From contig CAMNIN010000010.1 of the NCBI GenBank assembly GCA_946540735.1, positions 1 to 64,000 on the forward strand: 64,000 nucleotides of DNA, read 5' to 3'. Below the pieces are notes generated by a model. That model was not told where the DNA came from, ran no database searches, and worked only from the letters and a program-made list of their open reading frames with translations. A program made the translations under genes and the position numbers. Origin of the DNA: an uncultured Prevotellaceae bacterium (GTDB lineage Bacteria > Bacteroidota > Bacteroidia > Bacteroidales > Bacteroidaceae). The stretch's first letter is position 1. Every line of letters begins with the position of its first letter. Positions 52,187-61,800 of this stretch are shown here, in pieces.

Positions 52187-53593
52187 TTAATCGTCGGGAG
52201 TAGGCCAGTTGGGAGAGGGCATGCGGGCCGCTTTCATCTGTTTGTCGAACTCCTCGACCATTTCGGGATGCTCGGCAGCCAGGTTGTGGCTCTCCGTCAC
52301 ATCGTCGCGCAGGTTGTAGAGTTCGAGCGGCGCACCCCGTTTCACCGTCACACATTTCCAGTCACCCTTGCGCGCGGCCCTCTGCACACCGGGAAATTCC
52401 CAATAGAGCATACGGTTGTCGGTATCCACCTGCTGTCCATAGAACAGCGGCAGGATATTGATGCCGTTGATGCCCTGCGGCAGGTGAGCCGTGGCCCCTG
52501 TCAAGGCCGCGAAGGTCGGCATGATATCCGGGAAATAGATGATGTTGTCGAGCGTTTGCACAGGCACCTTCCCCGGTTGGTTGACGATGAGCGGTACACG
52601 GATGCCCCCCTCGTAGAGTTGTCCTTTCCTTCCGCGGAAGCCCGCATTGCAGTTGAAGAGTTTCAACGGAGCCTGCACCGCTGCCCCGTTGTCGGAGGCG
52701 AAGATCACCAGTGTGTTGTCGCGCAAGTGGAGTTTGTCGAGTTCCTTGAGCAATCGTCCGATGGCTTCATCCATGTGGGTGATGAGTGCTGCATAGCGCT
52801 TGGTGTTCATGTCCCATTGCTCATCGTCATACCATACGGTGTTGTCGATGATATAAGGTTCATGCGGTGCATCGAAAGCCAGGTAGAGGAAGAACGGGTT
52901 CTGTCGGTTGCGCTTGATAAACTTGATGGCATCGTCGGTCGACAGGTCGGTGTTGTGCTTCACGTGCTTGTCGTGTGCATTGGCCTTGATATGGATGAGG
53001 CGGTCGTTGTCGAAGCGGTAGTAGGGATAATAATAAGGTGAGTTGGAGTGCACGGTGGAGATGGTCCAGCCATAGAACTCGTCGAAACCGCGGTGATTGG
53101 GAGACGAGCCAGGGTCATAGCCATCGAGATGCCATTTGTTGACCAGGCATGTGCGGTATCCGGCAGCCCCCACCACGGTGGCCAGTGTGGTGTCCTCGGG
53201 CAGGAGGTTGGCGCGGCGGATATAGGTGGTGTCGCCCTTGGCGTTGATTTTCACGCCCTGTATGCCGCCGGCCGGACATTGGTTGTCGCGGATACGGGTA
53301 TGGCCGGTGTCCTTGCCTGTCATCAGTGAGCATCGTGAAGGCGAGCTGATGCCGCTGCCCGCATAGCATTGTGTGAACCGGGTGCCAGTGGCAGCGAGTC
53401 GGTCGATGTTGGGCGTCTTCACATGCTCACTGCCATAGCATGACAGATCGCCGTAGCCCATATCGTCGGCCAGGATGAAGATGATGTTGGGCCGCTCCGG
53501 CGTCGCTTTGGTCTTGGGTGTGCCGGCTTGGGCAGCATGAGGGATGATGACCCCTGCTGCCAGGATACTGCTATATCGGATGGCTTTTTTCAT
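52187..53593 (-). CDS. Secreted S-type sulfatase
   Basis: A 468-aa type I sulfatase (family S1) that hydrolyses sulfate esters. The start is set at MKKAIRYSSILAAG (53593), which gives a signal peptide ending AAQAG. ADDMGYGDLSCYGS carries the metal-binding Asp pair. The formylglycine site is GISSPSRCSLMTGKDTGH (about residue 82), with Ser and not Cys in first position, so it needs anSME-type activation. TLVIFASDNGAAV is the second metal site. It resembles arylsulfatase A or N-acetylgalactosamine-6-sulfatase types; the glycan is unknown. The maturase gene converges on it, 130 bp away. The -7 box TATTTTTG (plus 53637-53644) supports the start. Confidence 0.93.
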   Translation of the reverse strand: MKKAIRYSSILAAGVIIPHAAQAGTPKTKATPERPNIIFILADDMGYGDLSCYGSEHVKTPNIDRLAATGTRFTQCYAGSGISSPSRCSLMTGKDTGHTRIRDNQCPAGGIQGVKINAKGDTTYIRRANLLPEDTTLATVVGAAGYRTCLVNKWHLDGYDPGSSPNHRGFDEFYGWTISTVHSNSPYYYPYYRFDNDRLIHIKANAHDKHVKHNTDLSTDDAIKFIKRNRQNPFFLYLAFDAPHEPYIIDNTVWYDDEQWDMNTKRYAALITHMDEAIGRLLKELDKLHLRDNTLVIFASDNGAAVQAPLKLFNCNAGFRGRKGQLYEGGIRVPLIVNQPGKVPVQTLDNIIYFPDIMPTFAALTGATAHLPQGINGINILPLFYGQQVDTDNRMLYWEFPGVQRAARKGDWKCVTVKRGAPLELYNLRDDVTESHNLAAEHPEMVEEFDKQMKAARMPSPNWPTPDD

Positions 53594-53636
53594 GAAGATC
53601 TCGCTTGTGTGAAGGATAAGGAGTTTGCTTGATTTG

Positions 53637-53644
53637 CAAAAATA
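53637..53644 (-). promoter_or_regulatory. -7 box (TATTTTTG) for the sulfatase
   Basis: The plus strand reads CAAAAATA, 44 nt from ATG 53593. It falls inside the ORF-track extension that begins at 53713, which argues against that start. Confidence 0.55.
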
Positions 53645-53740
53645 AGTGTTTTTGTGCAATTGGGCAAGAAAAAGCGGAAGTTTTGGTTTTTTTGAGGCGA
53701 TGAGTAAAGGCAAGTGATTTCGACCTGTGCGGTTGGAAAC

Positions 53741-53984
53741 GAATCCCGATGAACGGTGAAGACGGCCTGCCTTTTCTCGGATTACAAATCCTGATACTCA
53801 AAGCGTCGGGATTCTTGGACAAGCCAAGCGTCACCCTGCGGGTGCCGAGCGACAAATCCCGACGAACGGGGAACTAAAGCTTTTTCGGATTACAAATCCT
53901 GATACTCAAAGCGTCGGGATTGCAAATCCCGACGAACTAAGAACTAAGGAATCCTGACGAACTAAGGAATCCTGACGAACCAAG
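53741..53984. repeat. Palindrome array with a second exact hairpin insert
   Basis: GTCGGGATTGCAAATCCCGAC (about 53914) is an uninterrupted palindrome. The copy at about 53805 reads GTCGGGATT, then the 38-bp insert (53814-53851), then ACAAATCCCGAC. CGGATTACAAATCCTGATACTCAAAGC occurs twice and links the palindromes. The rest up to 54114 is AT-rich without features. Confidence 0.85.
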
Positions 53985-54114
53985 AACAAAACGTCGAATC
54001 ATGATGGGCATCACTCAATTTTGAATCTCACAGATAGTTGACTGGGTGATTACCATCAAAGGCATAAAATGTGAAAAAATGAGAAACGGATGTCGGAAAT
54101 CAGTTTTTTTTATT

Positions 54115-54122
54115 TAACTTTG
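54115..54122 (+). promoter_or_regulatory. -7 box (TAACTTTG) for the DUF3332 gene
   Basis: TAACTTTG, 43 nt before ATG 54166, with a TTTTTT stretch upstream. Confidence 0.55.
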
Positions 54123-54165
54123 CGGCATTGATTGGAACGTATATTATTCACTAAATTTCAAAAAC

Positions 54166-54720
54166 ATGAAAAAACATTATTTCCGTGTGGTGGTTTTCCT
54201 GTTGGCAGGAAGCATGCTCACCAGTTCGTGCATCGGTTCGTTCAGTCTTTTCAACAAGTATGCCGCCTGGCAGTGTGAGATGAGCGACAGCAAGTATCTC
54301 AATGCCATTGTCGGTTTCTTCCTTATGCCGATAGTGGGCAGTGTCTGTCTGTTTGTCGACAGCGTGGTGCTCAATACCATTGAGTTTTGGACGGGCGACA
54401 ATCCCGTGGCATCTAATATCGGCAAGACCCAGAAGATACTCGGTGAGGATGGCAAGCTCTATGCCGTGAAGACCCTTCGCAATGGTTATAAGATCACGGC
54501 ACCCAACGGCGAGGTGACCCGCCTGATCTACGACAAGGCCAACGACAGTTGGTCGATCAGCCAGAACGGCATCACCAAGGAGATCTTCCGTTATAACGAG
54601 GACGGCAAGAGCATCAAGATGGAGGTCAATGGCCAGAGCCGCGACTTCACCCTCAATGAGCAGGGCGTGATGCAAGCCGAGATGGCTGCCCACCAGGGCT
54701 TCTTCCTTGCCGCCAAATAA
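54166..54720 (+). CDS. DUF3332 family lipoprotein
   Basis: A 184-aa predicted lipoprotein. The signal peptide has a lipobox LTSSCIGSFSL (Cys about 22). The segment FNKYAAWQCEMSDSKYLNAIVGFFLMPIVGSVCLFVDSVVLNTIEFWTG contains a hydrophobic stretch typical of DUF3332. The mature C-terminal half is a small beta-rich domain (NGYKITAPNGEVTRLIYDKANDSW). The function is unknown; it is widespread in gammaproteobacteria and Bacteroidota. It is a single gene with a clear promoter and terminator. Confidence 0.85.
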   Translation: MKKHYFRVVVFLLAGSMLTSSCIGSFSLFNKYAAWQCEMSDSKYLNAIVGFFLMPIVGSVCLFVDSVVLNTIEFWTGDNPVASNIGKTQKILGEDGKLYAVKTLRNGYKITAPNGEVTRLIYDKANDSWSISQNGITKEIFRYNEDGKSIKMEVNGQSRDFTLNEQGVMQAEMAAHQGFFLAAK

Positions 54721-54734
54721 GCGGTCAGCATGAT

Positions 54735-54779
54735 AAAAAAGTGAGGAGACGGCAGAGATGGTCGTCTCCTCACTTTTTT
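54735..54779. terminator. Intrinsic terminator after DUF3332
   Basis: AAAAAA-GTGAGGAGACG, an 11-nt loop, CGTCTCCTCAC-TTTTTT. A perfect 11-bp stem with flanking A and T runs. Confidence 0.9.
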
Positions 54780-54894
54780 GTGCTCTGGCACCGAATCGCT
54801 CCACATTTATTTCACGCCACCCCCATCAATCAGGGATGAAACATAATTGAAAGGCTTTGGCATAATCCTTGATTGCAGTTAAGACATTTCGTAT

Positions 54895-54902
54895 TAAATT
54901 TG
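54895..54902 (+). promoter_or_regulatory. -7 box (TAAATTTG) for the CE15 gene
   Basis: TAAATTTG, about 70 nt before ATG 54973. The leader is AT-rich. Confidence 0.5.
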
Positions 54903-54972
54903 CGACACAAAATAATCTTTACTTACTAATTTTTTTTGTTAACCGCTGTTTATTATTAAATGTTTTAGCAGT

Positions 54973-57900
54973 ATGAAGAAATTTTTTACATTGATGATGC
55001 TCCTGGCCTTCAGCGCATTACAGCTGTCGGCCCAGGAGCTGTTGCCCTTGGTGGGCAACTGGCGCTTTACCACTACGGGAACACCATCGTCGGACGGCAA
55101 CATCTATTCCGGCGATGTCACTCTGACAGGACAGTGGGGCGACATGGGAGGAGCCGCCTGGGCCGGAGAAGTGCCACCCGGCGGCAAATCGACCATCACG
55201 ATCAAGGTTTCGGAACCCCTGCCCGAAGGCTTCCAATGGAAGTACAACTATGTCGATGCCTCCGATGACAATGCCCAGTATGTGGGCTTTGCCGCCGGGC
55301 AGACCGAAGTGTCGTTTGTGTTTGAGCAGAACTACACCTTCCTGTCGCTCCAGTGGACCAAGAGCGACCCCGTCACCATCCATGTCCTGGCCGTGGAACG
55401 CACGGTGGAAGGCGATTTCCTCAAGGCCCCCGACCTCTCGTTCTCGCCCGCCTCGGTGAGGCTGGAGCCAGGCGACCCCTTCACTGCCCCGGTGCTCAGC
55501 AATCCCTACAACCTGCCTGTGACCTATTCGGCTACGGCCAATCCCTCAGGTTTTGTCACTGTCGACAGCCAGTCGGGAGCCGTCGCTCTCGGCGATGGCG
55601 AGGGTAGTGGCAAGGTGACCGCCACCTTCGCAGGCAATGACGAGTATGTGGCCGGCAGTGCCTCCTACACCATCACCGTGAGAAAGAAGGTGGAGGGCGG
55701 TATTCCACTGGTCTATGAGGTGGAAAACACGGGAGCCGATGTCTCACCGGTGCTCCCGAAGAAAGATGAGGCCCGCAAGGTAGATCCGCTGCCCGACCCC
55801 CTGGAATGGTCGGACGGCAGTGGCCGCGTGACCGAGTTCTCTGACTGGGCACAGCGCCGCGGTGAGATCGCCAAGGAGATACAGCACTACGAGATCGGCG
55901 AGAAACCCGTGGTCGATCCTTCGTCGGTTGTCGCCACGATGGAAGGCAACACGCTGAAAGTGGCCGTCACTGTCAATGGTCAGACGCTCAACCTCAGCGC
56001 CACCATCAGCTATCCCTCGACAGGTGAAGCCCCTTATCCCCTGATGATCGGTACGAGCGGCAACTCCCTGCCCGCGGCCATCTTCAGTTCGCGTCCTATC
56101 GCCACGATGACCTATTCCGAAAGCCAAGTTAACAATTACTCGCAGTTTGGCTCCCCCGCAGGTCGTGGCAACTATGAGTTTGACCGCCTCTATCCCGAAC
56201 TGAAAGACAACGGCGCCTACAGTGAATGGGCATGGGGCCTGAGCCGTCTGCTCGATGGCTTGCAGCAGCTCGGATCCGAAGTGACCAAGATCGATATGAG
56301 TCACATCGGCGTCACCGGCTGTTCGTATGCCGGCAAGATGGCCCTGTTCTGCGGAGCCTTTGATGAGCGTGTCGCCCTGACCATCGCCCAGGAGCCCGGA
56401 GGCGGCGGCGCAGCCGCATGGCGCTACTCTCGCTGGATCAACGCCCAGCCCAACGCCGAATCAGTGGAGGGGCTCGACAATACCGACTACAACTGGTTCA
56501 AGCAGAGCCTGCGCGACACCTATAACGGCAAGAACGTGTCGTATCTTCCCCACGACCATCATGAGTTGGCCGCAATGGTCTGTCCGCGCGCCCTTCTCAT
56601 GCTCGGCAACCCCGACTACACCTGGTTGGCCGACCCCTCGGGCTATGTCTCGATGAACGGCGCCCTGAAAGTGTGGGAACAGTTCGGCATCGAAGACCGT
56701 GTGGGCTATTCCATCGTCCCCGGTCATGGTCACTGCCAGTTGCCCACCGTGCAATACCCCGAGGTAGAAGCTTTCATCGACAAATACCTGCTGGGCAAGG
56801 AAGACGCCAACACCACCGTGCGCATCGCCCCCGCCAGCTATAAGGACATCGACCTCGACTGGTGGACCGGATGGTGGGGCAATGGCGAACCAGGTGAGTT
56901 CGGCGCCGATCCCGTGGTCTATCAGGGACCTGAGCCAGGCACCGAGACCTTCCTGCCCCTTGTAGGCAACTGGGCCAGTCGGGTGAGCGGCGAGGCTGCA
57001 GCCGACGGCAATATCTATAGCGGCACCGTCAATTTCACCGGACAGTGGGGTGAGGTAGGAGGCCGCGCCTGGGGTGCCGACGTCACCGAGGGCACCAAGC
57101 ACGTCATCACGGTGAAGACCGCCAATCCCGTGCCCGCCGGCATCCAGTGGAAGCTCGGCTACAAGGACGAGTTTGGAGAGCCCATCGGCGAGACCTATCC
57201 CGCCATTGAGTCCGTCGGCAATGAGATCAAGATCACTCTCACCCAGAGCTACTGGTATCTCGCCGTGCAGCGCATGAGCAGTTCGGGCATCGACCCGATG
57301 GAGATCCTCTCCGTCACCCGCGACGTCTACCTCACGGATTTCGCCCCCTCGAATGAGGACTTGGAAGTGCTGGTGGACTATGGTGCAGAGATCGAGGGTC
57401 ACCAGACCAGTGCCAACGGACTGCCAGCCACCGTCTCGCTGCCCGGCAACTGGGGCGACGTGAAACTCTGGGGCGAGCCGTTCAGCATCAATGCCTATCC
57501 GCGCTACCGCATCGAACTGGGCGAGGCCCCTGGTGCAGAAGGACGCCTGCAGATGTTCATCCGCAATCAGGCACAGGCCGATGCCTATGGCGGCCATTAC
57601 TATCCCTTCGCCGCCGACCAGACCGTTCTCGAGGGCACCTTCAATCCCAGCGACCTGGAGGAAGACCCTGTCGTCGTGCAGTTTGCCCTGCAGAACATGA
57701 CCAACAGCACCGTGCAGACCAAGGTCAATGATGTGGTGCTCTACCGTGCCGACGGCACCGCCGTCCATACCAGTGGACTGGTGGCCAGCGGTTGGAATCC
57801 CGCCACCATCACCCCGTTCGGATCAGAACCCGTCTATCAAGGCACGGTCAACTTCACGCAGCAGTATGCCTACGTGGGACCCTACAGCGGCGAGGTGGCC

Positions 57901-58305
57901 TCCGGCACCTATCATCATTTCACCTTCCACACCGATGCCCCTATCCCCGCCGGATTCCAGATGGTCACCGTGATCGGAGGCGATGTGCAGACCACACCAG
58001 TTGTGGCCGAGGGCCAAGCGTATACGTTTGATGTCTTCAGCGACTATTCATTCCTTGCCCTGCAGTATACGGGAGAGCAGACCTCGTCGGTCCACTTCGA
58101 CCGCATCACCCGCGAGGTGCTGGAGATCGATCCCACCGATATCCGTGGCATCACCACCGAGGAGTGCGACGTCGAGGTGGTCAGCACCCAGGTCTACAAC
58201 CTCTCCGGACAGCCCGTCAGTCAGTTGGGCAAGGGCGTCAACATCCTCAAGGAGAAACTCTCCAACGGTCGTGTCCGCACCCGTAAAGTGGTCGTGGCTG
58301 ATTAG
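54973..58305 (+). CDS. Multimodular CE15 glucuronoyl esterase
   Basis: Cleaves the ester between lignin alcohols and the 4-O-methylglucuronate of xylan. The 1110-aa protein has a signal peptide (ending LSAQ), an N-terminal beta module (about 22-145; LLPLVGNWRFTTTG...), an Ig-like domain (about 150-235), and the CE15 alpha/beta-hydrolase (about 260-620). The nucleophile Ser lies in GVTGCSYAGKMALF (about 450), acidic candidates in AQEPGGGGAAAWR, and the His in GHGHCQLP (about 585). The module at about 655-780 (FLPLVGNWASRVSG...) repeats the first module, and a third relative (YQGTVNFTQQYAYVG...) occurs near 955-1060, after another beta module. The last 45 residues resemble a sorting tail. The SusC-SusD locus follows. 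Confidence 0.9.
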   Translation: MKKFFTLMMLLAFSALQLSAQELLPLVGNWRFTTTGTPSSDGNIYSGDVTLTGQWGDMGGAAWAGEVPPGGKSTITIKVSEPLPEGFQWKYNYVDASDDNAQYVGFAAGQTEVSFVFEQNYTFLSLQWTKSDPVTIHVLAVERTVEGDFLKAPDLSFSPASVRLEPGDPFTAPVLSNPYNLPVTYSATANPSGFVTVDSQSGAVALGDGEGSGKVTATFAGNDEYVAGSASYTITVRKKVEGGIPLVYEVENTGADVSPVLPKKDEARKVDPLPDPLEWSDGSGRVTEFSDWAQRRGEIAKEIQHYEIGEKPVVDPSSVVATMEGNTLKVAVTVNGQTLNLSATISYPSTGEAPYPLMIGTSGNSLPAAIFSSRPIATMTYSESQVNNYSQFGSPAGRGNYEFDRLYPELKDNGAYSEWAWGLSRLLDGLQQLGSEVTKIDMSHIGVTGCSYAGKMALFCGAFDERVALTIAQEPGGGGAAAWRYSRWINAQPNAESVEGLDNTDYNWFKQSLRDTYNGKNVSYLPHDHHELAAMVCPRALLMLGNPDYTWLADPSGYVSMNGALKVWEQFGIEDRVGYSIVPGHGHCQLPTVQYPEVEAFIDKYLLGKEDANTTVRIAPASYKDIDLDWWTGWWGNGEPGEFGADPVVYQGPEPGTETFLPLVGNWASRVSGEAAADGNIYSGTVNFTGQWGEVGGRAWGADVTEGTKHVITVKTANPVPAGIQWKLGYKDEFGEPIGETYPAIESVGNEIKITLTQSYWYLAVQRMSSSGIDPMEILSVTRDVYLTDFAPSNEDLEVLVDYGAEIEGHQTSANGLPATVSLPGNWGDVKLWGEPFSINAYPRYRIELGEAPGAEGRLQMFIRNQAQADAYGGHYYPFAADQTVLEGTFNPSDLEEDPVVVQFALQNMTNSTVQTKVNDVVLYRADGTAVHTSGLVASGWNPATITPFGSEPVYQGTVNFTQQYAYVGPYSGEVASGTYHHFTFHTDAPIPAGFQMVTVIGGDVQTTPVVAEGQAYTFDVFSDYSFLALQYTGEQTSSVHFDRITREVLEIDPTDIRGITTEECDVEVVSTQVYNLSGQPVSQLGKGVNILKEKLSNGRVRTRKVVVAD

Positions 58306-58343
58306 TCCGGATATCGAGGATTGGCCTTTCAGGCTGTCCGATG

Positions 58344-58446
58344 GGGCCGGGCGCAGGCCCTTCCCTACATGTAGAGACGTCGCATTGAGGCGTCTCTACA
58401 TTTTTTGCTCTTTTGGGTCTGGGAGACGCCCCGATGTGACGTCTCT
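58344..58446. repeat. GC hairpin and inverted-repeat element copy F
   Basis: GGGCC-GGGCGCA-GGCCC is followed by GTAGAGACGTCGCATTGAGGCGTCTCTACATTTTTT (58371) and a right end GAGACGCCCCGATGTGACGTCTC (to 58446). It is a degenerate copy of the GAGACGTCAC family just downstream of CE15, where it could end transcription. Confidence 0.75.
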
Positions 58447-58665
58447 TCTTTCTTATTAAAGGACTCACCAAATAAATTGCGTAAGAATAAGGTTTCCGGT
58501 GAGTAACACGCCATACTTTGTCAAGGAAGCGGAAAATTGCATGATTATGCGTGAAAAATCTGTTTTTGTCGAAAAAATGGGGTCGAAAACGCTTTTCTGA
58601 CATTCGAAAAGCCGCAAAAAAGTGAATTTGTCACTTAAAAAATTTTTTTTATTGCAAAAAATGTT

Positions 58666-58673
58666 TAATTTTG
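58666..58673 (+). promoter_or_regulatory. -7 box (TAATTTTG) for the second SusC-SusD operon
   Basis: TAATTTTG preceded by TTGTCACTTAAAAAA. It implies a leader of about 130 nt that is AT-rich and, unlike the first SusC leader, lacks a hairpin with a T-run. Nothing else is recognised in the gap between 58447 and 58807. Confidence 0.55.
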
Positions 58674-58807
58674 CATTTTCAAAGTAACAAATAACTTCTT
58701 TTCTGCGTGATGCAGGCTCTTATTGGAAATGCAAAAAAACTAACAAATTCTTATCTGAGGATTATATAATACATTAATTATATTTATTTAATTTAGTGAG
58801 AGAGTTT

Positions 58808-61800
58808 ATGACCAAAAAGTTAATTCTGTTTTTCGCATGCCTGTTCCTGTATACAGGAATGGCATTCGCTCAGATGGCCGTCAAGGGAACAGTCGTTTCC
58901 GAAGACGACGGCGAGCCGGTCGTGGGTGCTTCGATCCTTGTCGTGGGCACATCGACCGGAACGGTGACTGACGTAGACGGCAAGTTCAGCCTGACCATGC
59001 CGAGTGGAAAAAGCATTCTCCGCATTTCCTATGTGGGTATGGAACCCCTTGAGGTGAGCGCCCGTCCGAATATGAAAATCGTGCTCACCAGCGACCAGAA
59101 AGCCCTCGACGAGGTGATCGTCGTGGCCTTCGGCCAGCAGAAGCGCTCCTCGTTTACCGGTGCTGCCGCCGTGGTGGGTGCCGACGAGTTGAGCCAGAAG
59201 ATCACCACCAACGTGGCCGATGCCCTTGTCGGTAGCGTTCCAGGTCTCCAGATCCGCGGTTCGAGCGGTCAGCCCGGCGCCTCACAGGGCAACATCCACA
59301 TCCGTGGTATCGCCTCCATGTATGCCGACACCGAGCCCCTCGTGGTCGTCGACGGCGCCCCTTACAGCGGCAGTCTGTCCAACATCCCTCAGGACGACAT
59401 CGAGAGCATCACCGTGCTCAAGGACGCCGCCTCCGCCGCCCTTTATGGAGCCCGTGGTGCAGCCGGTGTGATCCTGATCACCACGAAGAAAGGCAAGACC
59501 CAGGAAGCCCAGGTCAATGTCGACATGAAGTGGGGTAACAACAGCCGCGCCGTGCAGGATTACGAGACCATCACCAATCCCGCCCAGTTCATGGAAGTCT
59601 ACTACAAGCAGTTCTACAACTACGCCGTGGCCAACGGACTTGACAATGCCGCAGCCAACAAGTGGGTCAACGACCGCATCATCACCGGTCAGCAGTGGGG
59701 CTTGCAGTACAATCCCTTCACCATCCCCACCGGCCAGTACCTCATCGGTCTGGACGGCAAGCTCAACCCCAACGCCAAGCTCGGCCGCGCCTACACCTAT
59801 GGCGGCGAGACCTACTACATGCAGCCCGACGACTGGCAGGACGCCGCCTATCACAACGGTTTCCGCCAGGAGTACAACGTGAACGTGAGCGGTGGCAGCA
59901 CCAAGAGCAGTTTCTATGCCTCCGCCAGTTACCTCAACGAGGACGGTATTATCGACAACTCCAACTACGAGCGTTTCTCGGGCCGTGTGAAGGCCGACTA
60001 CCAGGTGAAGGAATGGATGCGCGTGGGAGCCAATGTGGGTTATGTGCACAGCAACATGGAAGAGAATCCCAACTTCTCGGTCAGTTCGCTGGGTTCTAAC
60101 AACATGGCCTACTACACCTCGATGATCGCCCCCATCTATCCGCTCTTCGTGCGCACGCTCGATGCCAACGGCAACCCCGTGATCCGCACCGACCAGTATG
60201 GCCACCAGCAATATGACTACGGTGTGCCCTCCACCAACTTCCCCGGCAACGGCACCCGTCTGTTCCTCGCCACCGGTAACCCCATCGGCGCCAACAAATA
60301 CAACACTGCCGAGACCATAGCCAACGTGTTCACCGGTGCCATCACCCTTGACCTCGACATCACCCCCTGGCTGAAGTTCAACTCCAACAACAACATTAAC
60401 ATCGGCCAGAGCCAGGGCAGTGTCTATGGCAACCCGTTCTACGGACCCTCCGCCTCCGACAATGCCAACCTCGACAAGAACACCACCACCACGATGCGCC
60501 AGAACTATGTGCAGACCCTCAACTTCCACAAGCTCTTCGGTTTGCACGACGTGCAGGTGATGTTAGGCCACGAGTGGTACAAGACCACCACGAAATACCT
60601 GCAGGCCCTCGCCACCAAGGGATTCTCGCCCGAGGTGCCCGAGATCAACGCCTTCAGCAACCGCTATGACTCCCACAGTTACACCACCGAGTACAACGTG
60701 GAGGGATGGTTTGGCAATGCCCTTTACAACTACGACCAGAAATATTTCGGCTCGCTGTCTTACCGCCGCGATGCCTCCAGCCGTTTCCACCCCGACCACC
60801 GCTGGGGTAACTTCTGGAGTATCGGTGGCGCATGGATGATCTCCAAGGAGTCGTTCATGGAGAGCACCCGCTCGTGGATTGACCAGTTGAAGCTCAAGGC
60901 CTCCATCGGCCAGCAAGGCAACGACGGTATCGGCAACTGGGCCTATACCGACCTCTATTCCCTCTCGAAAGGCGACAACGGCATGCTGCCCTCCTTCTAC
61001 CGCATCGGCAACGAGGAGATCACCTGGGAGACGACCACCAACTTCAACGTCGGCGTGGAGTGGAGCTTCTGGAAGAGCCGTCTCACCGGTAGTCTCGATT
61101 TCTATACCAAGAAGACCGTCGACCAGCTGTTCTGGCTCTCCATTCCCGAGAGCTTCGGTTCACGCGGTTATTATGGCAACCTCGGCGACATCCGCAACAC
61201 CGGTATCGAGTTGGTGGTCAGCGGCGACGTGGTGCGCACGAAGAACATCGTGTGGAACATCACCGCCAACATGGCCCACAACGCCACCAAGATCCTCAAG
61301 TTGCCCGACAGCAAGACCCGTATCAACGGCGGATTCCGCGAGAGCGACTCCGGCACCAACTCTTCGCTGTGGTATGAGGTGGGACAGCCTCTCTACAACA
61401 TGATGGTGCCCGAGTTTGCCGGATTGGATGAGAATGGCCAGGCCCTCTACTGGCAGGATGAGAGTTTGCTGGAGACCGACGCTGAAGGAAACGTGACCAT
61501 GAACACCGCCAAGCCCGGCAAGGCCCACGATAAGACGACCACCGACTGGAACAAGGCCTCCTTCTACGCTCAGGGAAGTCTTCTCCCCAAGGTGACCGGC
61601 GGTTTCTCCACCACACTGAAAGTCTACGACTTCGACCTGAGCGCCACCTTCGACTTCCAGTTGGGCGGCAAGCTCTACGACAACCGCTACATGTCGCTGA
61701 TGACCAACGTGGCCACCTCCGGCAACGGCCAGACCTACCATAAGGACGTATTGAAATCGTGGAGTGCCGACAACAAAGGCAGCAACATCCCCCGCTGGCA

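Noticed and set aside
58674-58739. Leader hairpin GCATTTTC/GGAAATGC in the second SusC leader as an attenuator
   Set aside because: It is followed by an A-run and not a T-run on the transcribed strand, and its left arm lies at or before the expected transcription start.
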